Source: Microplitis mediator (taxonomy: Eukaryota > Arthropoda > Insecta > Hymenoptera > Braconidae). From it: DNA of 64,000 bases. Under the pieces are notes generated by a model. The model was not told where the DNA came from and did not search any database. It worked only from the letters and a program-made list of their open reading frames with translations. The position numbers and the translations under genes were made by a program. Every line of letters begins with the position of its first letter. Positions within the stretch are counted from its first letter, which is position 1. The stretch is from the NCBI RefSeq assembly GCF_029852145.1, contig NC_079973.1:9444385-9508384 (forward strand), in the 5' to 3' direction. Below, in pieces: positions 37,501-51,021 of the stretch.

Positions 37501-39804
37501 ACATATATGTAAATTAAAAATTGGTAAGTAATTGGTACTTTGAATACTTACACTGACCCGCATATAAGTTACATAATTTAATAAGCTGTCATTATTACTT
37601 ATTACAATTTGTATTTCCAATTTTTCTCGATTAATAAAATCCTTCTCGTAGAAAAATTCAATTACATGTGACTAAATGAATTTAAGTTTCCATAGAAAAT
37701 TAAATAATATTAATATTTTGTATTATAAATTAATTGACTTTATAACTTTAAAAAAATGTATATGTATCTACATCATGAACGAAAAAGAAACTTTTATGAT
37801 TTCTGCAACGATTGATAGTAAATAGTCGATCAAGTCTGATCTTATGGAAAACTATGCGTTATAAAAAAACTGATCCAACACTGTACACAATATAAATCTA
37901 TAGCATTAATAGTATAAACCAGTATAGGTGGTAAAAGTATTTTAAAAAATAAAAGAAAAAAAAATATAGTGGTGATAAGGGGGCAAACATCAAGGGAGAA
38001 GGTAAGAAAAAAATAATAAACAGAGGCTTTGGTAATTTTGGGGGATCAGTCTCGAGGGGTTGACGACAACGTGATATATATGCATACATATGGTGCGCAT
38101 CGTAAAGCTACGAGTTTATATGGCGAGTAAAAACATGCATTCTCGACATATCCCATATGACGAATATAGATGCTAGATGCTGGAACGTATGATAAAAAAT
38201 ATATGTGTCTGAACGGAAATATATATATACATATATAATGAAAGTAAAAGAATCCACTCGACGATATTATATTTGCATAACCATATTTCTCTTCTCATTT
38301 ACTATTATTATGAGCATCAACTTATTGTTAGAAATTCGACATAATGCACCCAGTATCGTTTTGACATTTGCATTATAACAAAGAGAGCATTCACGCCTCT
38401 TCTAGTGGACTCTCAATTTAAGACCCCCGATAGCGCAACAAAGAGAAAAATAAAAATAAGAGCATAAATAAAGAATTATTAAATGCACGACCCCCTGTGG
38501 ATACTCTTAAATCTGACAACTAACTTAGAGTACCTACTTAAGTTATAGATCGATTCAATTCTTGTACACTTTTTCATTGCTATTATTATTATAATCGTTG
38601 ATTTACTGTATATCGAGTTCACTAACTGCGAGAAATTTAGTGTAGGAAATTATACGCGGATATGAGTAGTTTAAAAGCGGTTTATTAAATGAGATGTCAC
38701 GGAGATGATATTTGGAATCAATTATTGCTAAGTAATTAATTTTTTTAGCTTTTGATTAAATAACTGGTAAACTATTAATCTGATTAGTTTTCAAATTTGA
38801 TATCAGATCTAAATCGTTATTAAATTTCCTCATCAGCACAAGACATTTTGATACAACTACAACCAATTTTTAATTCTAATATCTTCTGAATAAATACACA
38901 TATCTTCAAAAATCTAGCGACAATCAAAAGAGTATATATTGAATTTTTGATCTGAATAAATTTTTTAATCATTTAATAACGAATACTTTTATAAAAAACT
39001 AAAAGAATTAAATTTTTTCTTTTACTTTAATAAAACAAAATAATTTTGATCTTTAAAATTTTACACTAAGTAACTTTAAGATCAAATAGCTCCAAAAAAT
39101 ATGTCTGATAAAAATATGACTTTCCAGATTAGTCGACTGACAATTTGATTTTTAATTTAATAAAAACATGTTTGAAAAGATTCATAATGATTCAATTTCT
39201 TTGATCAAATAATAATAATTCATGATATATTTAATCAAAATCAAAATAGTATAACACATATATATCTTTGGAATTCACACAATTTTTTTGCTATGAATTA
39301 AAAACACTGATTTGCAGTCAATCTTATGCTGTAGATTCATAATAATGTTTTTGAGACCAATTCGAAAAATTTACAATAAAGCCCGAAATTTCAGTGCTTA
39401 ATTGACAAAAGGGTTATATTACAACTTTGATTTGAAAATTTCAGGGGTGGAACATCTACTATGTTAATACGTTTTAAAATATACATGCACGCGAGGATGA
39501 TTCAACGAACATTTGGGAGCAACACACACGAGTCTGAATTTAGTAATGACCAACCGATTGTACATCGGTTGCACGTAATTCAATGCTAATGATGGGGTGG
39601 CGGTGATGTAAAGCGCTGTGAATATCGTAACGTGTGTTTAATCTTTTGAAAAATATACCTTTATCATAGAATTATCGTATGAATAACAAGTATATGTTTA
39701 TTATCAATAGTCGTTATTAAGTAAAAAAAAAAAAAGAAATTTTTTGAAAACAAATATATTATTTAATGTTAGTTCAATGAAATTTACTTGGAACCCTCTA
39801 CTTC
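37501..39804. other. Putative RapGAP first intron
   Basis: AT-rich, with AT-dinucleotide stretches near 38220 and no recognised element or exon. Confidence 0.4.
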
Positions 39805-40269
39805 ACAGTTGGAAATTTTATGTTAAATTTAACACAAATTGCCTGTTCCAAACGGTCAACACAAATTTTTATTAAAACTAACTAATAAACATAAGCTGAT
39901 AACCTAACCAACCCAAGTATACTGATCTAATCTTAGTACAACTTATGTCAATATTTAATTGTAAATTAATTATAATCCAAGTTCCTTTGCAGACAATGCT
40001 GCTAAAATGTTTTGCTTAGTGATAGTGATGAAAAAATGCGCGGGAATCCCGGGTGTGTTTAGTTAAACAACACCAATTTTGTGTTAATTTTCGAATAACA
40101 AGAAATGTGTTATATTCCAGATGTTCTGATCATTTAACATAAAAAATCTGTTAAAGCAAAATAACACAAATGGCTTGTGTTGAATTAACATATTTCTGTA
40201 TTGAATAATCAACACAAAAAATTTAGCCAAATAATTTATTAACACAAATACACAAAATTTCTAACCGTG
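39805..40269. mobile_element. TIR element rich in TTAACACAAA words
   Basis: CACAGTTGGAAATTTTATG at the left and the inverse of CACGGTTAGAAATTTTGTG at the right bound about 465 bp. The interior repeats AACACAAAT / TTTGTGTTA in both orientations and holds a GCGGGAATCCCG palindrome. A similar word pattern at about 30590-30830 may be a decayed relative. Confidence 0.6.
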
Positions 40270-43000
40270 CAATAGATCGATTGTAACAGATGTTGAATCG
40301 TTTTCCATAAGAGTTTTATTCTATTGCTGATTAGCTATGCCATTGACGGCGAGATTTTAAAATATACATTGAAAAAAATATATTAAAAGCAATATAGCTG
40401 CGCTTGCACATAAAACATGTGTACTAGTAAATGTAATTTTTCAAATAATAAATTAATTCACGAGATTGACAACATCATCAGTTTAAAACCAAGATTCAAC
40501 TCTTAAAATTACAAAAGAATGAGATTTAATAATCTCTTATTGTCATCAGCTTGGCTATATCACAGAATGATTTCCTCACGCATACCCAAATTGTAATTTT
40601 ACTTTTACGGTGAAACGCTATTTTTATTATAATAAATGATAATGATAATAAGTACACGGTTGAGAATAATTCCTATATTTATTCCCGGATGAAAATTAAT
40701 CCATATATATCAAGATCTTTTCAATGATGGTTCTACTCATAAATCTAAATATAGGAATTATACGCGAGTATCGTGAAACTTATTATTATATTCGATTCAG
40801 GAATTTTCGGAACATCTGGTTGAGTTTTATAAATTAAATTGTTATAGGTGTGAGATTTATTAGATGATTCATTTGGGCGATTTTTTTTTTTAATTTGAAA
40901 TATTAATATAATAAATATTAAATTTAACTATAAAATCACAATATTACTTATATGACATATAAAATTAGAATAAAACTTTCTTTTGTGTATTTCAACAAAT
41001 ATGTAAATAATTACGATTCCATAAAAGACTGATTTTCTTTGTTTATAATTGAGACTAAGGTTCTGTGATAGTCCATTTCAAAAGTATTTTGAGCTAAAAT
41101 TTTGTGTGCTCGAGCCTTTACCAATTGATCTGTTACACAAATAGAAAAAGTTACGTAGGTAAACGTATACTACTTTCGGTTTTTTTCTAGGCCTAATTAT
41201 CGGCCATATTTATCCGGTCCATTTTTCGGTCACTTTTGGGCTGTGGAAAAATTAAAATATTGTTTTGGCTTAAAATTTATTACCCAAGTACTTTAAGATG
41301 TAAGATAATAGATATGTATAAGTAAAAAGGAAGAAAAGTGGGAATATAAAATTATAGTGATGTCTCTAAAAGAAAAAGTATTACTAGAACTTCAATATTA
41401 CGAGTAATAGAAAGTTTTACATGACTAGTTATGATAAATAATAATTGTTTTTTTCAATAATAAACTTCATATTGGATTTCCTCATCGAATGCTTCCAAAA
41501 TTAAATTTTTTGTTTTTATTTATTATATTTTAAATAAATATAAAAATTTAATTTCAGGTTCTTTCTTATTTATACATTTATCAAGATGATTAATTATTTT
41601 TAACATAAATTTCATAGATCATTTTGACATTTTAAAGAAGTAGTGTACAAATAAACATGAGGTCATATCTATTGTATAATTGTCGACGCACATGCTATAT
41701 ATAAGATGTTATGTACTGAAAACTAAAATATAGTGGATGGATTTACAATTTGAAAAAAACAAAATAAATAAATAAAATTATTCTTTTAATAAAATTTATT
41801 CGTAGTTTATGATTTGCATATTAAAATAAACAACTTTTTTTACGACTTTATGAAATGGATTTTTTGTTTTTCTTATATTTTAATATTTAGTTCAGCGTCT
41901 ATATAAATATAACTTTACAAAAATATTTATTTTCTGCAATATACCTATATATATTTTGCATCTATAGATATTAATTTTTAAAGAAGATGAAAGAAGACAT
42001 ATGTGAAATCATCTTTATTCAAGACACTGAAGGCAGGTCAAAGATGCGTCATGATAAAAAAAAAAAATAATAATACAAGAAATGTAAGATGAAACCTAAG
42101 AAGAATAGAAATCGTGCTGAGCTTTTATTCTGCACAGGAAGTTAGCAATTAAAAAGGCCACTTCGTGACCTTATCACTTCACTCGTTTGCTCGTTTTTAT
42201 GAGTAATAAATTTTCACAAGGAAAAATATATAAGTTAAGAAATCGTAATAATCATGAAAACGTGCTTATTTTGTGATTTGAAAATTTTATTCTCTTGTCA
42301 AGGTTTGAGTCCCATCATTATTATGAAAATGATTAGAGAAAAAGTTAAGATGAGTCAAGAAAGAAGATTATATTATCAGAATTATTACAAGTTGAACGTT
42401 CACATCTAAGTTGACCAGACTATGGACGACCTATAGTACATTTAATATTGCAGCAGAATTTTTCAATACAATATTTAATAAAAGCAAATCAATCTTCAAA
42501 GTATTGCAGGAATTATTAAATTTAATTCGTTATGTAATTGTTTTTCACAATAAAAAATTTTTATTTATTGATTAGACATAAAAATCCCTACATTAAATTC
42601 ATACTTAGATTTTCCCAACCGTTATTCCGTGAACTAAACTCAAACTATCAGGCATCAGATTATTCGGGGTCGGCGATGAGAAATAAAGCGTTAAATTTGG
42701 TAAACCGCACCCCTGATATATACACGACTTCAATCCCCTCAATATATTCTTTTCATTCAAAATATATATATAAACTGCATTGATTTTTTCAAGGTTGAAT
42801 TTTTTTCAATACTATTTTTTGCCATAAAAAGTAAATTTTAAATACAACCCTGAAAGTGAGTTGATACAATCCAAATGTTTCCTATCGATTATTCAATTCA
42901 ATTTTTTTTTTGTTTTTTTTTTTAACAATTTATAAATAAATTTTATTCGACTGTTCTGTAAATGCTATAGTTATGTCATCAATATTCCTCATATAAATTT
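40270..43000. other. Putative RapGAP first intron
   Basis: Very AT-rich. Apart from the short repeat fragment at 41186-41242 I see nothing distinctive; the frame at 42538-42783 has no coding character. Confidence 0.4.
41186..41242. repeat. GGCCAAAA-type repeat, fragment
   Basis: TCTAGGCCTAATTATCGGCC and TTTTCGGTCACTTTTGGGCT resemble the middle of the copies at 14473 and 44997. Confidence 0.45.
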
Positions 43001-43387
43001 ACACTGTTAAAAATTCCGAGTCCGCAGTGTGCTGAGAATGATTTGATGTAAAAATTTTTTACGCCGACGGCGTAAAAATTACACGACGCACGGTGTTAAA
43101 TTTTTGGCTGTGAAAATTCGAACGATCGCACCACCAACGGTGTAAATGTTACTTTGATAGATACAATAAAAATAAGTTCTCATTTAGGAGAGATAATAAT
43201 AGTTGTTGGGTTACTTTTAACTATAGATTATACGATCACACAATGTATGAGTTTTGAACTAATAACGAGGAACTGTATAAAAGATAGCACTCACACTGTG
43301 TTAAAAGTACACCGCTTGAAGTTTTACACTAATAAAATTTCACACCGAAGACATTGTGTAAAGTCCTCGGGGACCATTTTCACACCA
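43001..43387. repeat. Probable short element with GGTGTAAA words
   Basis: The stretch contains ACGCCGACGGCGTAAAAATT, CACGGTGTTAAA, ACCAACGGTGTAAATG and, at the right, TTTCACACCGAAG. These recur as inverted variants of a TTTACACCGT word, with looser outer ends (ACACTGTTAAAAATTCCGAG against AGTCCTCGGGGACCATTTT). Boundaries are uncertain. The frame at 43154-43426 is not credible as a gene. Confidence 0.4.
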
Positions 43388-44605
43388 AAATTTTTTTACT
43401 TATTTATCTTATTTTGTTTTTGTTGAATTCAATTTTCTATTTTAAATCGTCGAATTTTGTAACTACCGAACCATTAATACTTCTGGTTAATAAAGACTTA
43501 AATCTCCACATGGCTCTAAATAATTTTTGTTGAAAAAATAGACAATAACACGTGTTATTGGGAAGCATACATTTAAGCGTAATTCATTCTGATCAATGAA
43601 ATCATAAAAAATATTAAAAGAATCTATCAATAATAAACTTTAACTATAAATACCGAACATTAGAATTTTATCAAAAATCAAACATTTTTTTTACGTGAAA
43701 CAAATCTCACTATAAATCAGAAAAAATAATTTACCATATATAAAAAAATTTTTTCTAAATATTTTTTATCTTTACTTCAAAGCCGTTAATAAAAGGAACA
43801 ATAAAAAAATGATCACTTATGCAAATAAAAAATATAAAAGAATATGAAAATTAAACAAATCGTTTGTTAAATTTTTTTTTTCAGCGTTCTTGTATTCACT
43901 TGCAGCAACACGTCATGAGATATAATCCCTGATGATCGGTAATCTGATGATAATCCTCAAACGATTGTTGTGTTACTTGTCGGGGCATTTTCGAAGAGGG
44001 GTCACAGATTGAGTATAATATTGTATTGTAAATGTACACATAAATGCACCGTCGCGATTCTGTATGCACTACACTAGTTATGTACACCTATATTTGGATT
44101 TGGATTTGAGCACGTTTTATCATCCCCCGAGCGATCTCTCTATACATAACAAATACAACAGAGAAGAGACTTGGAAATGTTTTTGTTTGTATATTTATGT
44201 ATAGATCTATAGATGTATAGGAAAAGAGAGAGCGAGAGAGAAAGTGAAAGAGAGAATTTAAAAAAAGAACAAGAAGGAAACGAACATTCCGACCCAGTGA
44301 TTTAGTGGTCAAGGAAGGCCATAAGCTTTCTGAGGGGTGACACGCATGATTTCTCTACCACGTGGGCGGAACACAGATCACATTAATGTAGGGAAATCTT
44401 CCATTACAAGTGTTAGCACGTTGACATCGATGGACGTGATGTGTCACTAAACCAATTTTCATTATGAAATCATCTATATACGTTGCTGTATTAATTTTTA
44501 AAAGTCAAGTATTTTTAGTAGTAAAATATTTTCCTGATTCGAGACACTATTTGTTGATGATCAATGAAATTCAATATTTTGATCTCAAAAATTTTTCAAC
44601 GTTTT

Positions 44606-44882
44606 CCGGGTCAAATAAATAAGTTAAATTTGTCTTTTTTGACTTGAATTTAAGTCATCTAAGCCAAAACCGGCAAATTTGACTTAGATAGCTACTAAAT
44701 AGGTCAATTTAACCAAAAGCAAGTCAAATCGAATGATTTTTTTATTCATATTTGACTTACTTCTGACTAACTTGACCTACTGAGTATCTATTTAAATCAC
44801 AAAAAGTCAAAGTTGCCTTGGTTTTGTCTTAGTTAACTTAAATTTTTCAGAAAAATTAAATTTTTCACTATTTTGACCCAGG
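44606..44882. mobile_element. Miniature element with CCGGGTCAAA termini
   Basis: CCGGGTCAAATAAATAAG at the left is inverted at the right as CACTATTTTGACCCAGG. Inside, TTGACTT / AAGTCAA words recur in both orientations, including GTCAAATTTGACTT-like pairs. Length is about 277 bp; no coding frame. Confidence 0.55.
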
Positions 44883-44996
44883 TTATTTAAGGAAATTTTG
44901 TCAACACGAAAGCATTAAATGAGCCCAAGGAAATATTTTAAGCACAAAGATAATATTTTTTTGATTTAAATTTGGTCTAAAAAGCAAGACTCGACC

Positions 44997-45150
44997 CCGG
45001 TAAAAATATTTGGCCGAAAATACCTCGGAACAGGTCGATAAATTGAGTCGGTCTATTTTCGTTTTTGTAGACTTAATTATCGGCCATTAATCGACCTAGC
45101 CAGTTTTCAATTTTGTGTTTACTCTCTGGGCTTTTTGTCGACCTATTCGC
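44997..45150. repeat. GGCCAAAA-type repeat, copy 2
   Basis: CCCCGGTAAAAATATTTGGC, then ATTATCGGCCATTAATCGAC, then CTCTGGGCTTTTTGTCGACC match the layout of 14473-14690. It lies about 115 bases right of the CCGGGTCAAA element, so the two may form one composite. Confidence 0.55.
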
Positions 45151-48137
45151 CAAGTTTAAACAAATGAAATATCGACTACTGTATTTCCGATAATAATTTT
45201 TGCTTTACCACAAAGAATTTAAAAATTTTCAAACTTCTGTACTATAACTTTTTGAAATTATTTTTTTTATTTTCTTTTATTTATTCTACATTACTAAAGT
45301 TGTTTGTCGACTCAAATAATCTATTGAGAAAATTAATAAAAAAGTATTCTTGCAGGTAAAAATAGGTAGAGCCTCACTTTTAGACCTTTTTGATCAGACT
45401 AACACTCAAGTTCATTATCAATATTAAAATTGATATTTTTTTATGATCACGCCTTGCATTAAAATCTTCAATAGCTTAAAAAAATAAAAAACTCAGCCAG
45501 ATGGCTGATTCAATTTCTAATCTGAACGTCAAGGGGCAGTAGAGTAAGGAGCGTTGAATCTTGTCTGCTTTTATTAAACTTGATTTAATATTAAGTCGTC
45601 TGTTCTTGATTAATCTCCAGCATAACTGTAGGTATAGTATCTTATGACGTAGTTTTGACTCGTGCTGATTCTTAACTTTTTTATCTCACTCTTTATTTTT
45701 TTTACACAACGATATCTCTATCGACTAAATTGTAGAGAGTTTTAATTACATATAATATTTTAAAACTTCTACTTTGTTATTATATGTATCAGGTTTTGAA
45801 AAAGAAAAAAAATATTCATTTGTAAGTGTATATTTAAGTGAATGTAATTTTAATCTTAAGTACACTTTCAATTTGAAAACATATGCGGTTATTATAAATA
45901 AAAAAAGTTTAAATATATTATTGTCTTTTGTTTACAAGATAGGAATGAATTCATTTGTAAATATAAACCGCAGATAAGTTATGATCTACCGGCTTATCTT
46001 CCCTGCAGAAGTAAAATAAAAAAAATAAAGTAAGTAGTAGACACGAAAAACGGTTAACTTGTTCTAAGAACAATAATAATAGCAGAGCAAAGCAGAATCA
46101 ATGAAAAAAAAGTTGATATCATTATAAAAAAAAAAAATCGGATTTGTATTTTGTTTGTAGACAATTTCGGACAATAATTCCTGTTTGGTAGAACAGCATT
46201 CGAAAAAATGAAATGTGGACATATAAAATTAATAATTTGTATACTTTTTCATTAACTGAAATAAAGTACTAAATGTCAAAGAATGGAGCAGTGACCAGAA
46301 ATGGTACTTCTACTCTATAAATGAAATATTTATTAAAAATCGACTAATTTTGAAAATCTCTATGAAATATAACATCTATACTTAAATATCTCTATAAACT
46401 ATGACCTCTAAAAATGAATACATTTTACCACGTGCTCATAATGACGGATAAATTTATGTTTCAATAATAATGACAATTGTTGGAGTGAATGATACACTAC
46501 CCGCCAGGAATTATTTTCCGATATCGTACGTAAAACAATATAATATAAATTATCAAGAGATTACGAATTGGAATCGTTCAATTCAATATATACATATATA
46601 AATGTTTCCATATATTTATAAATTCTAAATGTATTCACAGAAGCTTCATACGTCACTGTCACAAGAATCACGATGTGAAAATTTAATTACATACTGAATT
46701 AAAAGTTCAATACTCTTTTGTTTTAAGATTCATTCGGTAATAATTCATTCTCGTTTTTTTTTTAAATATTGTAATTTATAAACAGTTGTTAATAGTCAAA
46801 AGTATGTCCGAATGATCATGATAATTCTTTTTAAATAACTCTTTAAATATGTAATTTCATACTTGAATCAACATGACAACCGACAATAACAAGTTGGTAA
46901 CCCAAGCGTAAGTCCATGATTTTTGATAATCAATTGCGTGATAGAGAATCCGTTTACGTATTCACAGTAGCACCATTCACTTCACTCAATAACACAAAAA
47001 AAAAAAAAAAAGAAAGAGAGAGAGAGAGAGAAAAAGATAGTAATGCTATGTTTAATATTAGCGGGCACTTGAGAACATGCGAATCGTGGAATGAAAGGCG
47101 GAGAAACGAAAAAAAAATTCAAGAGAAGAGCAGGAAGACGATCGTGAGACGGAAGTACGGCCAGATGGAGGATTCTCTGGAGTACGATTATATACGAGCA
47201 TATATAACCACTTGTTCATTCTAAATGTATAAATATATATATAAAAAGTAAAATACCCGTGATACAGTAAATCAATTTAGTTTTACATGTCGGTGGAATA
47301 TTTAAGAAATAATAATATAGACCAGCTAAGATATTATAAATCATTTTTGAGACTGAGTTAGGACAAACATTCTTAAATTATATACTGATGTTGGAAAAAA
47401 AATTGCGATAACCAGCTATCCCTGCGAGTCAGACCAAAAACTTTATTTACCCATAAGTTTTTATTATTATGAATATGTCTGGGAGATCATTGGGTTTAAA
47501 AATACTTTTCTTCTTATATGAATTTTAAGAAGACAAGAATGTTCTTAAAAATAAAAATTACGTAAAAATAACTACATATTTTTTAAATTTTCCATTCATT
47601 ATATTTCTTCAAAAGATTGAACGATAATCGTTTTCAATTGATCTTATATAATTTAAAATGAGATCTAGACCTTGAGAACCTTATTCGATTGCTATACGTG
47701 ACCCATTCAAATTTGCTTGAAAATGGATTTTATGAATTTAGATTTTCTGATCAGATCAAGAATATAGTATGTCAAATTTTATTTTATAATGACTTAAAAT
47801 CCACTGTCTAAAAAATTCATAAAAGAATCTATACGGAAAACATCATCGGAATCTATGGATCCAAATGAATTTCTGTGGAAATCCATGGAAAAGTATGAGA
47901 TCCTATACTGCCATGCTTAGATAAAAGGCAGTAATTGCTTTGCACCCTGTAACCATTTTGATCGCAAGTCGACGGAAATCTACAACCGAAATAAGATGTC
48001 AAGTTGACTGCAAATAGTTAACGGTAACTTGTAGTCAATTTGGACGTAAAATTTTGCTCATTCAAGTTTTTTTTCGTAACTTTCTATCAGATTTTTTATG
48101 AAAAAGTGTGACTATCAGGGTGAAACAGGTATAATCT
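45151..48137. other. Putative RapGAP first intron
   Basis: AT-rich with the AG microsatellite at 46998. Around 47955-48122 a weak relative of the AAGTTGGTGTC foldback occurs. No exon was recognised. Confidence 0.4.
46998..47034. repeat. A-run and AG microsatellite
   Basis: A run of A is followed by tandem AG units. It lies in a purine-rich forward frame of 102 codons (46916-47224) that looks like low-complexity sequence. Confidence 0.85.
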
Positions 48138-48680
48138 GAAAAACAGTTGAGTCTGTGGACCAACTCTTAAATTTCCCGCTCAGAAAACTCGATAATGCAA
48201 TTATTTTTTAATTTTTTTAATTGTCGAGCTTGGACAAAACGAAATACATTTCGCTAAACAAAAGTAACTTTAGTCCATTTTGACTAAAATTCGAGACACA
48301 ATTAATGTAACGGGACTTAAGTCCACCTCCACCGACCGAAGGCCGATACCTTGCCCTTTTAGGCATACTCGCGTACAAATTTGAGACTCATTGGTCGAAC
48401 TGTTTAGAAGTTTCACAACAAAACCAAAAATATACTTTTTTTTTTATTTTTAAGTTTTAATGAACCTTTTCGATCGCCACAAAAAACATTCAAATCGGTT
48501 TATTTTTTCGAATCGCACAAAAATACACACTCAGACATCATTCTAAAAATCGTCAGGATAGCTTTCTAGGACCTTAAAATGCCGACATTTGATTAAAACT
48601 CGATTTTCAAAAATCAAATCGAAACCCATAACTTGCCTTTTTTTGAAAATTTATAATTTTCATAGCGGGAAGTTAATAAA
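48138..48680 (+). repeat. Repeat A, copy 7
   Basis: It starts AAAAACAGTTGAGTCTGTGG and ends TTTCATAGCGGGAAGTTAAT, with the CTAGGACCTTAAAATGCCGA / CATTTGATTAAAACTCGATT block before the end. It includes an inserted or diverged segment near 48310-48370 (CCACCTCCACCGACCGAAGG). Its right end lies about 50 bases from the donor of the likely first coding exon. Confidence 0.7.
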
Positions 48681-48728
48681 AAGCTTGAATTTATTATATT
48701 GTATAAAAATTAAAAATGTTATATCTAC

Positions 48729-48838
48729 CGCTTCTTTGAGAGTGAATAAGACTCCTTTGAAGTGGTACCAAACCTCATCCGCATTTTACGGTAACGATTT
48801 GTTCGCTTCCTCGCGATTCCACCTTCTAACACTGGCAT
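48729..48838 (-). CDS. Rapgap1: Likely first coding exon of the long RapGAP form
   Basis: From an ATG at 48838 the frame reads MPVLEGGIARKRTNRYRK, then MRMRFGTTSKESYSLSKK, and ends with two bases of a split codon at a possible donor, AAGCG/GTAGAT. Exon 32874 supplies exactly the one base needed, giving an Arg at the junction. An in-frame TGA lies 27 bases upstream of the ATG, supporting this start. The block is clearly richer in G+C than its surroundings. The peptide is strongly basic. I do not recognise it from the family, whose N-termini vary. The donor is weaker than consensus and the linking intron would be about 15.9 kb, so this is an inference. A repeat A copy ends about 50 bases beyond the donor. 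If translation does not start here, CCAG at about 48834 could serve as an acceptor. Confidence 0.55.
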
Positions 48839-49183
48839 CCAAATTAACAGAATAAACAATTTTCACTCAACTATTACAACTTTCGATGCCACTATTAACC
48901 ATAAGACTTATTTGAGTAACATTAAATTTTCATTAATAAAAATTAAACACACAATAAAATTGAAAAAGTCACTCTGATTATAAACAAACAGTTATTTTCA
49001 TTGCACTTTAAAACTTGTAAAAGAAATGAATGTGTCATATTGTTACTTGTTTTGAATTCAAAATAATAATTCCATGGAACTATATTGGAAAGAAAAAATA
49101 AAACTTGAGCCAAAATTTACCAAAGTTTTGACACATAAAAATGACTGACGGTACTATTTTTAAACTGACAATAAATTGATTAA

Positions 49184-49740
49184 CAGAAGAGGTCACACAC
49201 GAGTTACGACTTGGCTTAGCTTGTCAGTTACAAGATGAATGAATGAATGAATGAATGAAGAAAAAGAAAAAAAAAGTAAATAACCAAGTGCTAGAGCGTA
49301 GGCAACGACTAAATAAAAAGAATGGAACGTAAAAGTACACGAGATAAAATGTGGCAGAGAATCTAAAGCGTGTGTGCTTGCACGGACTGACAAAACGAAT
49401 ATGAAACTAAATGTACAGTATGGGTCGCTGGTTGGATTGGGACCGAGGGGCTAGGAAGGGCATTATGACGTGTAGTGGAGTACATTGGGATAGCGACACC
49501 AAAACCTCAGTGGAGAGGGTAAAAATGATGAGGGGTGGGATGCATGAAACGGAATATATATATGTACAAGAATGAACATAATACTACAGTGCATCCCCCG
49601 TGAATTTTGACCCCACGCATTTAAGTTGCGTGAGTATATCTGTTATATGAGATGCAAAAAAAAAAGATGGGATGATTGTAAAAGAAGGGGCGAAGTGAGA
49701 GGTAGGAAAATAAAACGATCGTAGGCTGGGTGACAAGTTA
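49184..49740 (-). promoter_or_regulatory. G+C-richer block upstream of the likely first coding exon, possible promoter
   Basis: This block lies 0.35-0.9 kb upstream of the ATG at 48838 and is noticeably less AT-rich than the flanks. On the minus strand it has a TTTTGTCAGTCCGTG word (about 49382-49396) matching the insect initiator core TCAGTY. It also holds a short GAAT tandem repeat (49234-49260). It may contain the transcription start and 5' untranslated sequence of the long form. This is a positional inference; no further supporting element was found. Confidence 0.22.
49234..49260. repeat. GAAT microsatellite
   Basis: About six tandem copies of GAAT lie on the plus strand, inside the putative 5' flank of the long RapGAP form. 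Confidence 0.9.
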
Positions 49741-51021
49741 CTTCAAACCTCAACAGTAATTATGTATCTTGTCTTACACACTCGCGATAAATTTAAATAC
49801 CAATTTTTATATTTCATGAATATTTATAATCTATTAATTTACTTAGTTATTTTTAGAATATATATACATATATGAATTTAGTTATAGTTTTCGATTATAT
49901 GTAATGGTTATATTTATCATGATCTCTGTCGTGAAATTTGTAAAAAGGGACTAATTTCGTGATAGATTTGAATACCTCTAGTTTAACAATAATTATTATT
50001 TTCATCTTGTAAAATTAGTTACTAATTGAGTTGAATTTTTGGAGGAATAACGACAAAATTTTTCGTATTATAAGCGACACATTTTATTGAACAACATGCC
50101 AATGTTAGCTACTAACGTTTATTTCATATGCAGCTTCTAATGTTAATTCAAGAAAACAAATATAATTAGACAGATAACTGATATATATATTGATAGTTAT
50201 TCATTTAAAATAATAAAAAAATTTTGAATTATAATAGAGTTGATGGTCTTGACTATTCAACAAGTGAATAGAGGTTAGATCACGGTCCATAGTCGAGGTT
50301 ACCATAATTGGATTTCGATAGAGTGACGGTGAAAGTGCAATAAGTCTCTTGACAGAGCATGTATACATTCAATTTAAATGGTTATGTGGTAAATAAGAAA
50401 TCAAGAGAGATATAGAGAAATATAAATGTTGTACGTAAGCTTCTATCTAATAACCATAAGAACAATTTAGTTTGTAAGTTTAAAATTTAATTTATCGTTT
50501 GATTTCTGTCTTTATCTAAAAAAAAATTTTCATTTTATTCTTGAAACGCTCGTTGCTTTAAATTATTCCATGTGGCCTCACTGTTGATTGATAACGACAA
50601 ACACGAAAAAAATTACAATTGCATTCAGAACTTGAGCATTGCATGTACAATTGCGAGATTATAAATTCATTATATTTTGTACTCATAATGAAAGTTTAGC
50701 ATTCACAAATGTATTTGCGACATGCACATTAGATTTATGTTCATACTGTTTCAATTAATTCAATTCAAAAAACGTTTGTGACATCGGTTAAACAAAATTT
50801 TTTTATTACTAAAGCAAATTCTCATTAAATATCATGTACGTATAATCTTCATATTATTATGTGGAGTTATTTATTAAATTGCCAACTAATATCAGGATAA
50901 CAAATAATAAAATAAAGATTTCACACGTAATTATATATTACAAACTGTCCATCTTTGACTTAATGTATATAAAAGTGTCTAAACTTAACATGTACATGAC
51001 TATTAACTATTTCCATTAAAA

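Larger units (their letters stand above)
8410..48838 (-). other. Rapgap1: RapGAP1 (Rap1 GTPase-activating protein) locus, 5' part
   Basis: This is the visible extent of a multi-exon gene transcribed right to left. Rap1GAP proteins raise the GTPase rate of the small G protein Rap1, switching it off; forms with a GoLoco motif also bind Galpha-i/o-GDP. Visible parts in transcript order are: a likely first coding exon (48729-48838), exon 32781-32874, GoLoco exon 31792-31884, an alternative first coding exon (22780-22893) and exon 8410-8721. Every junction has AG/GT borders and compatible phase. The assembled frame gives about 203 residues for the long form and 142 for the short form up to 8410. 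The catalytic Rap-GAP domain should continue left of the window; I found no further exon between 1 and 8409. The family call is firm, but the full transcript structure is inferred. Confidence 0.85.

Noticed and set aside
46916..47224. 102-codon forward open frame, among the longest in the window
   Set aside because: It runs through an A-run and an AG microsatellite; the encoded Lys/Arg/Glu-rich peptide is explained by low-complexity DNA.
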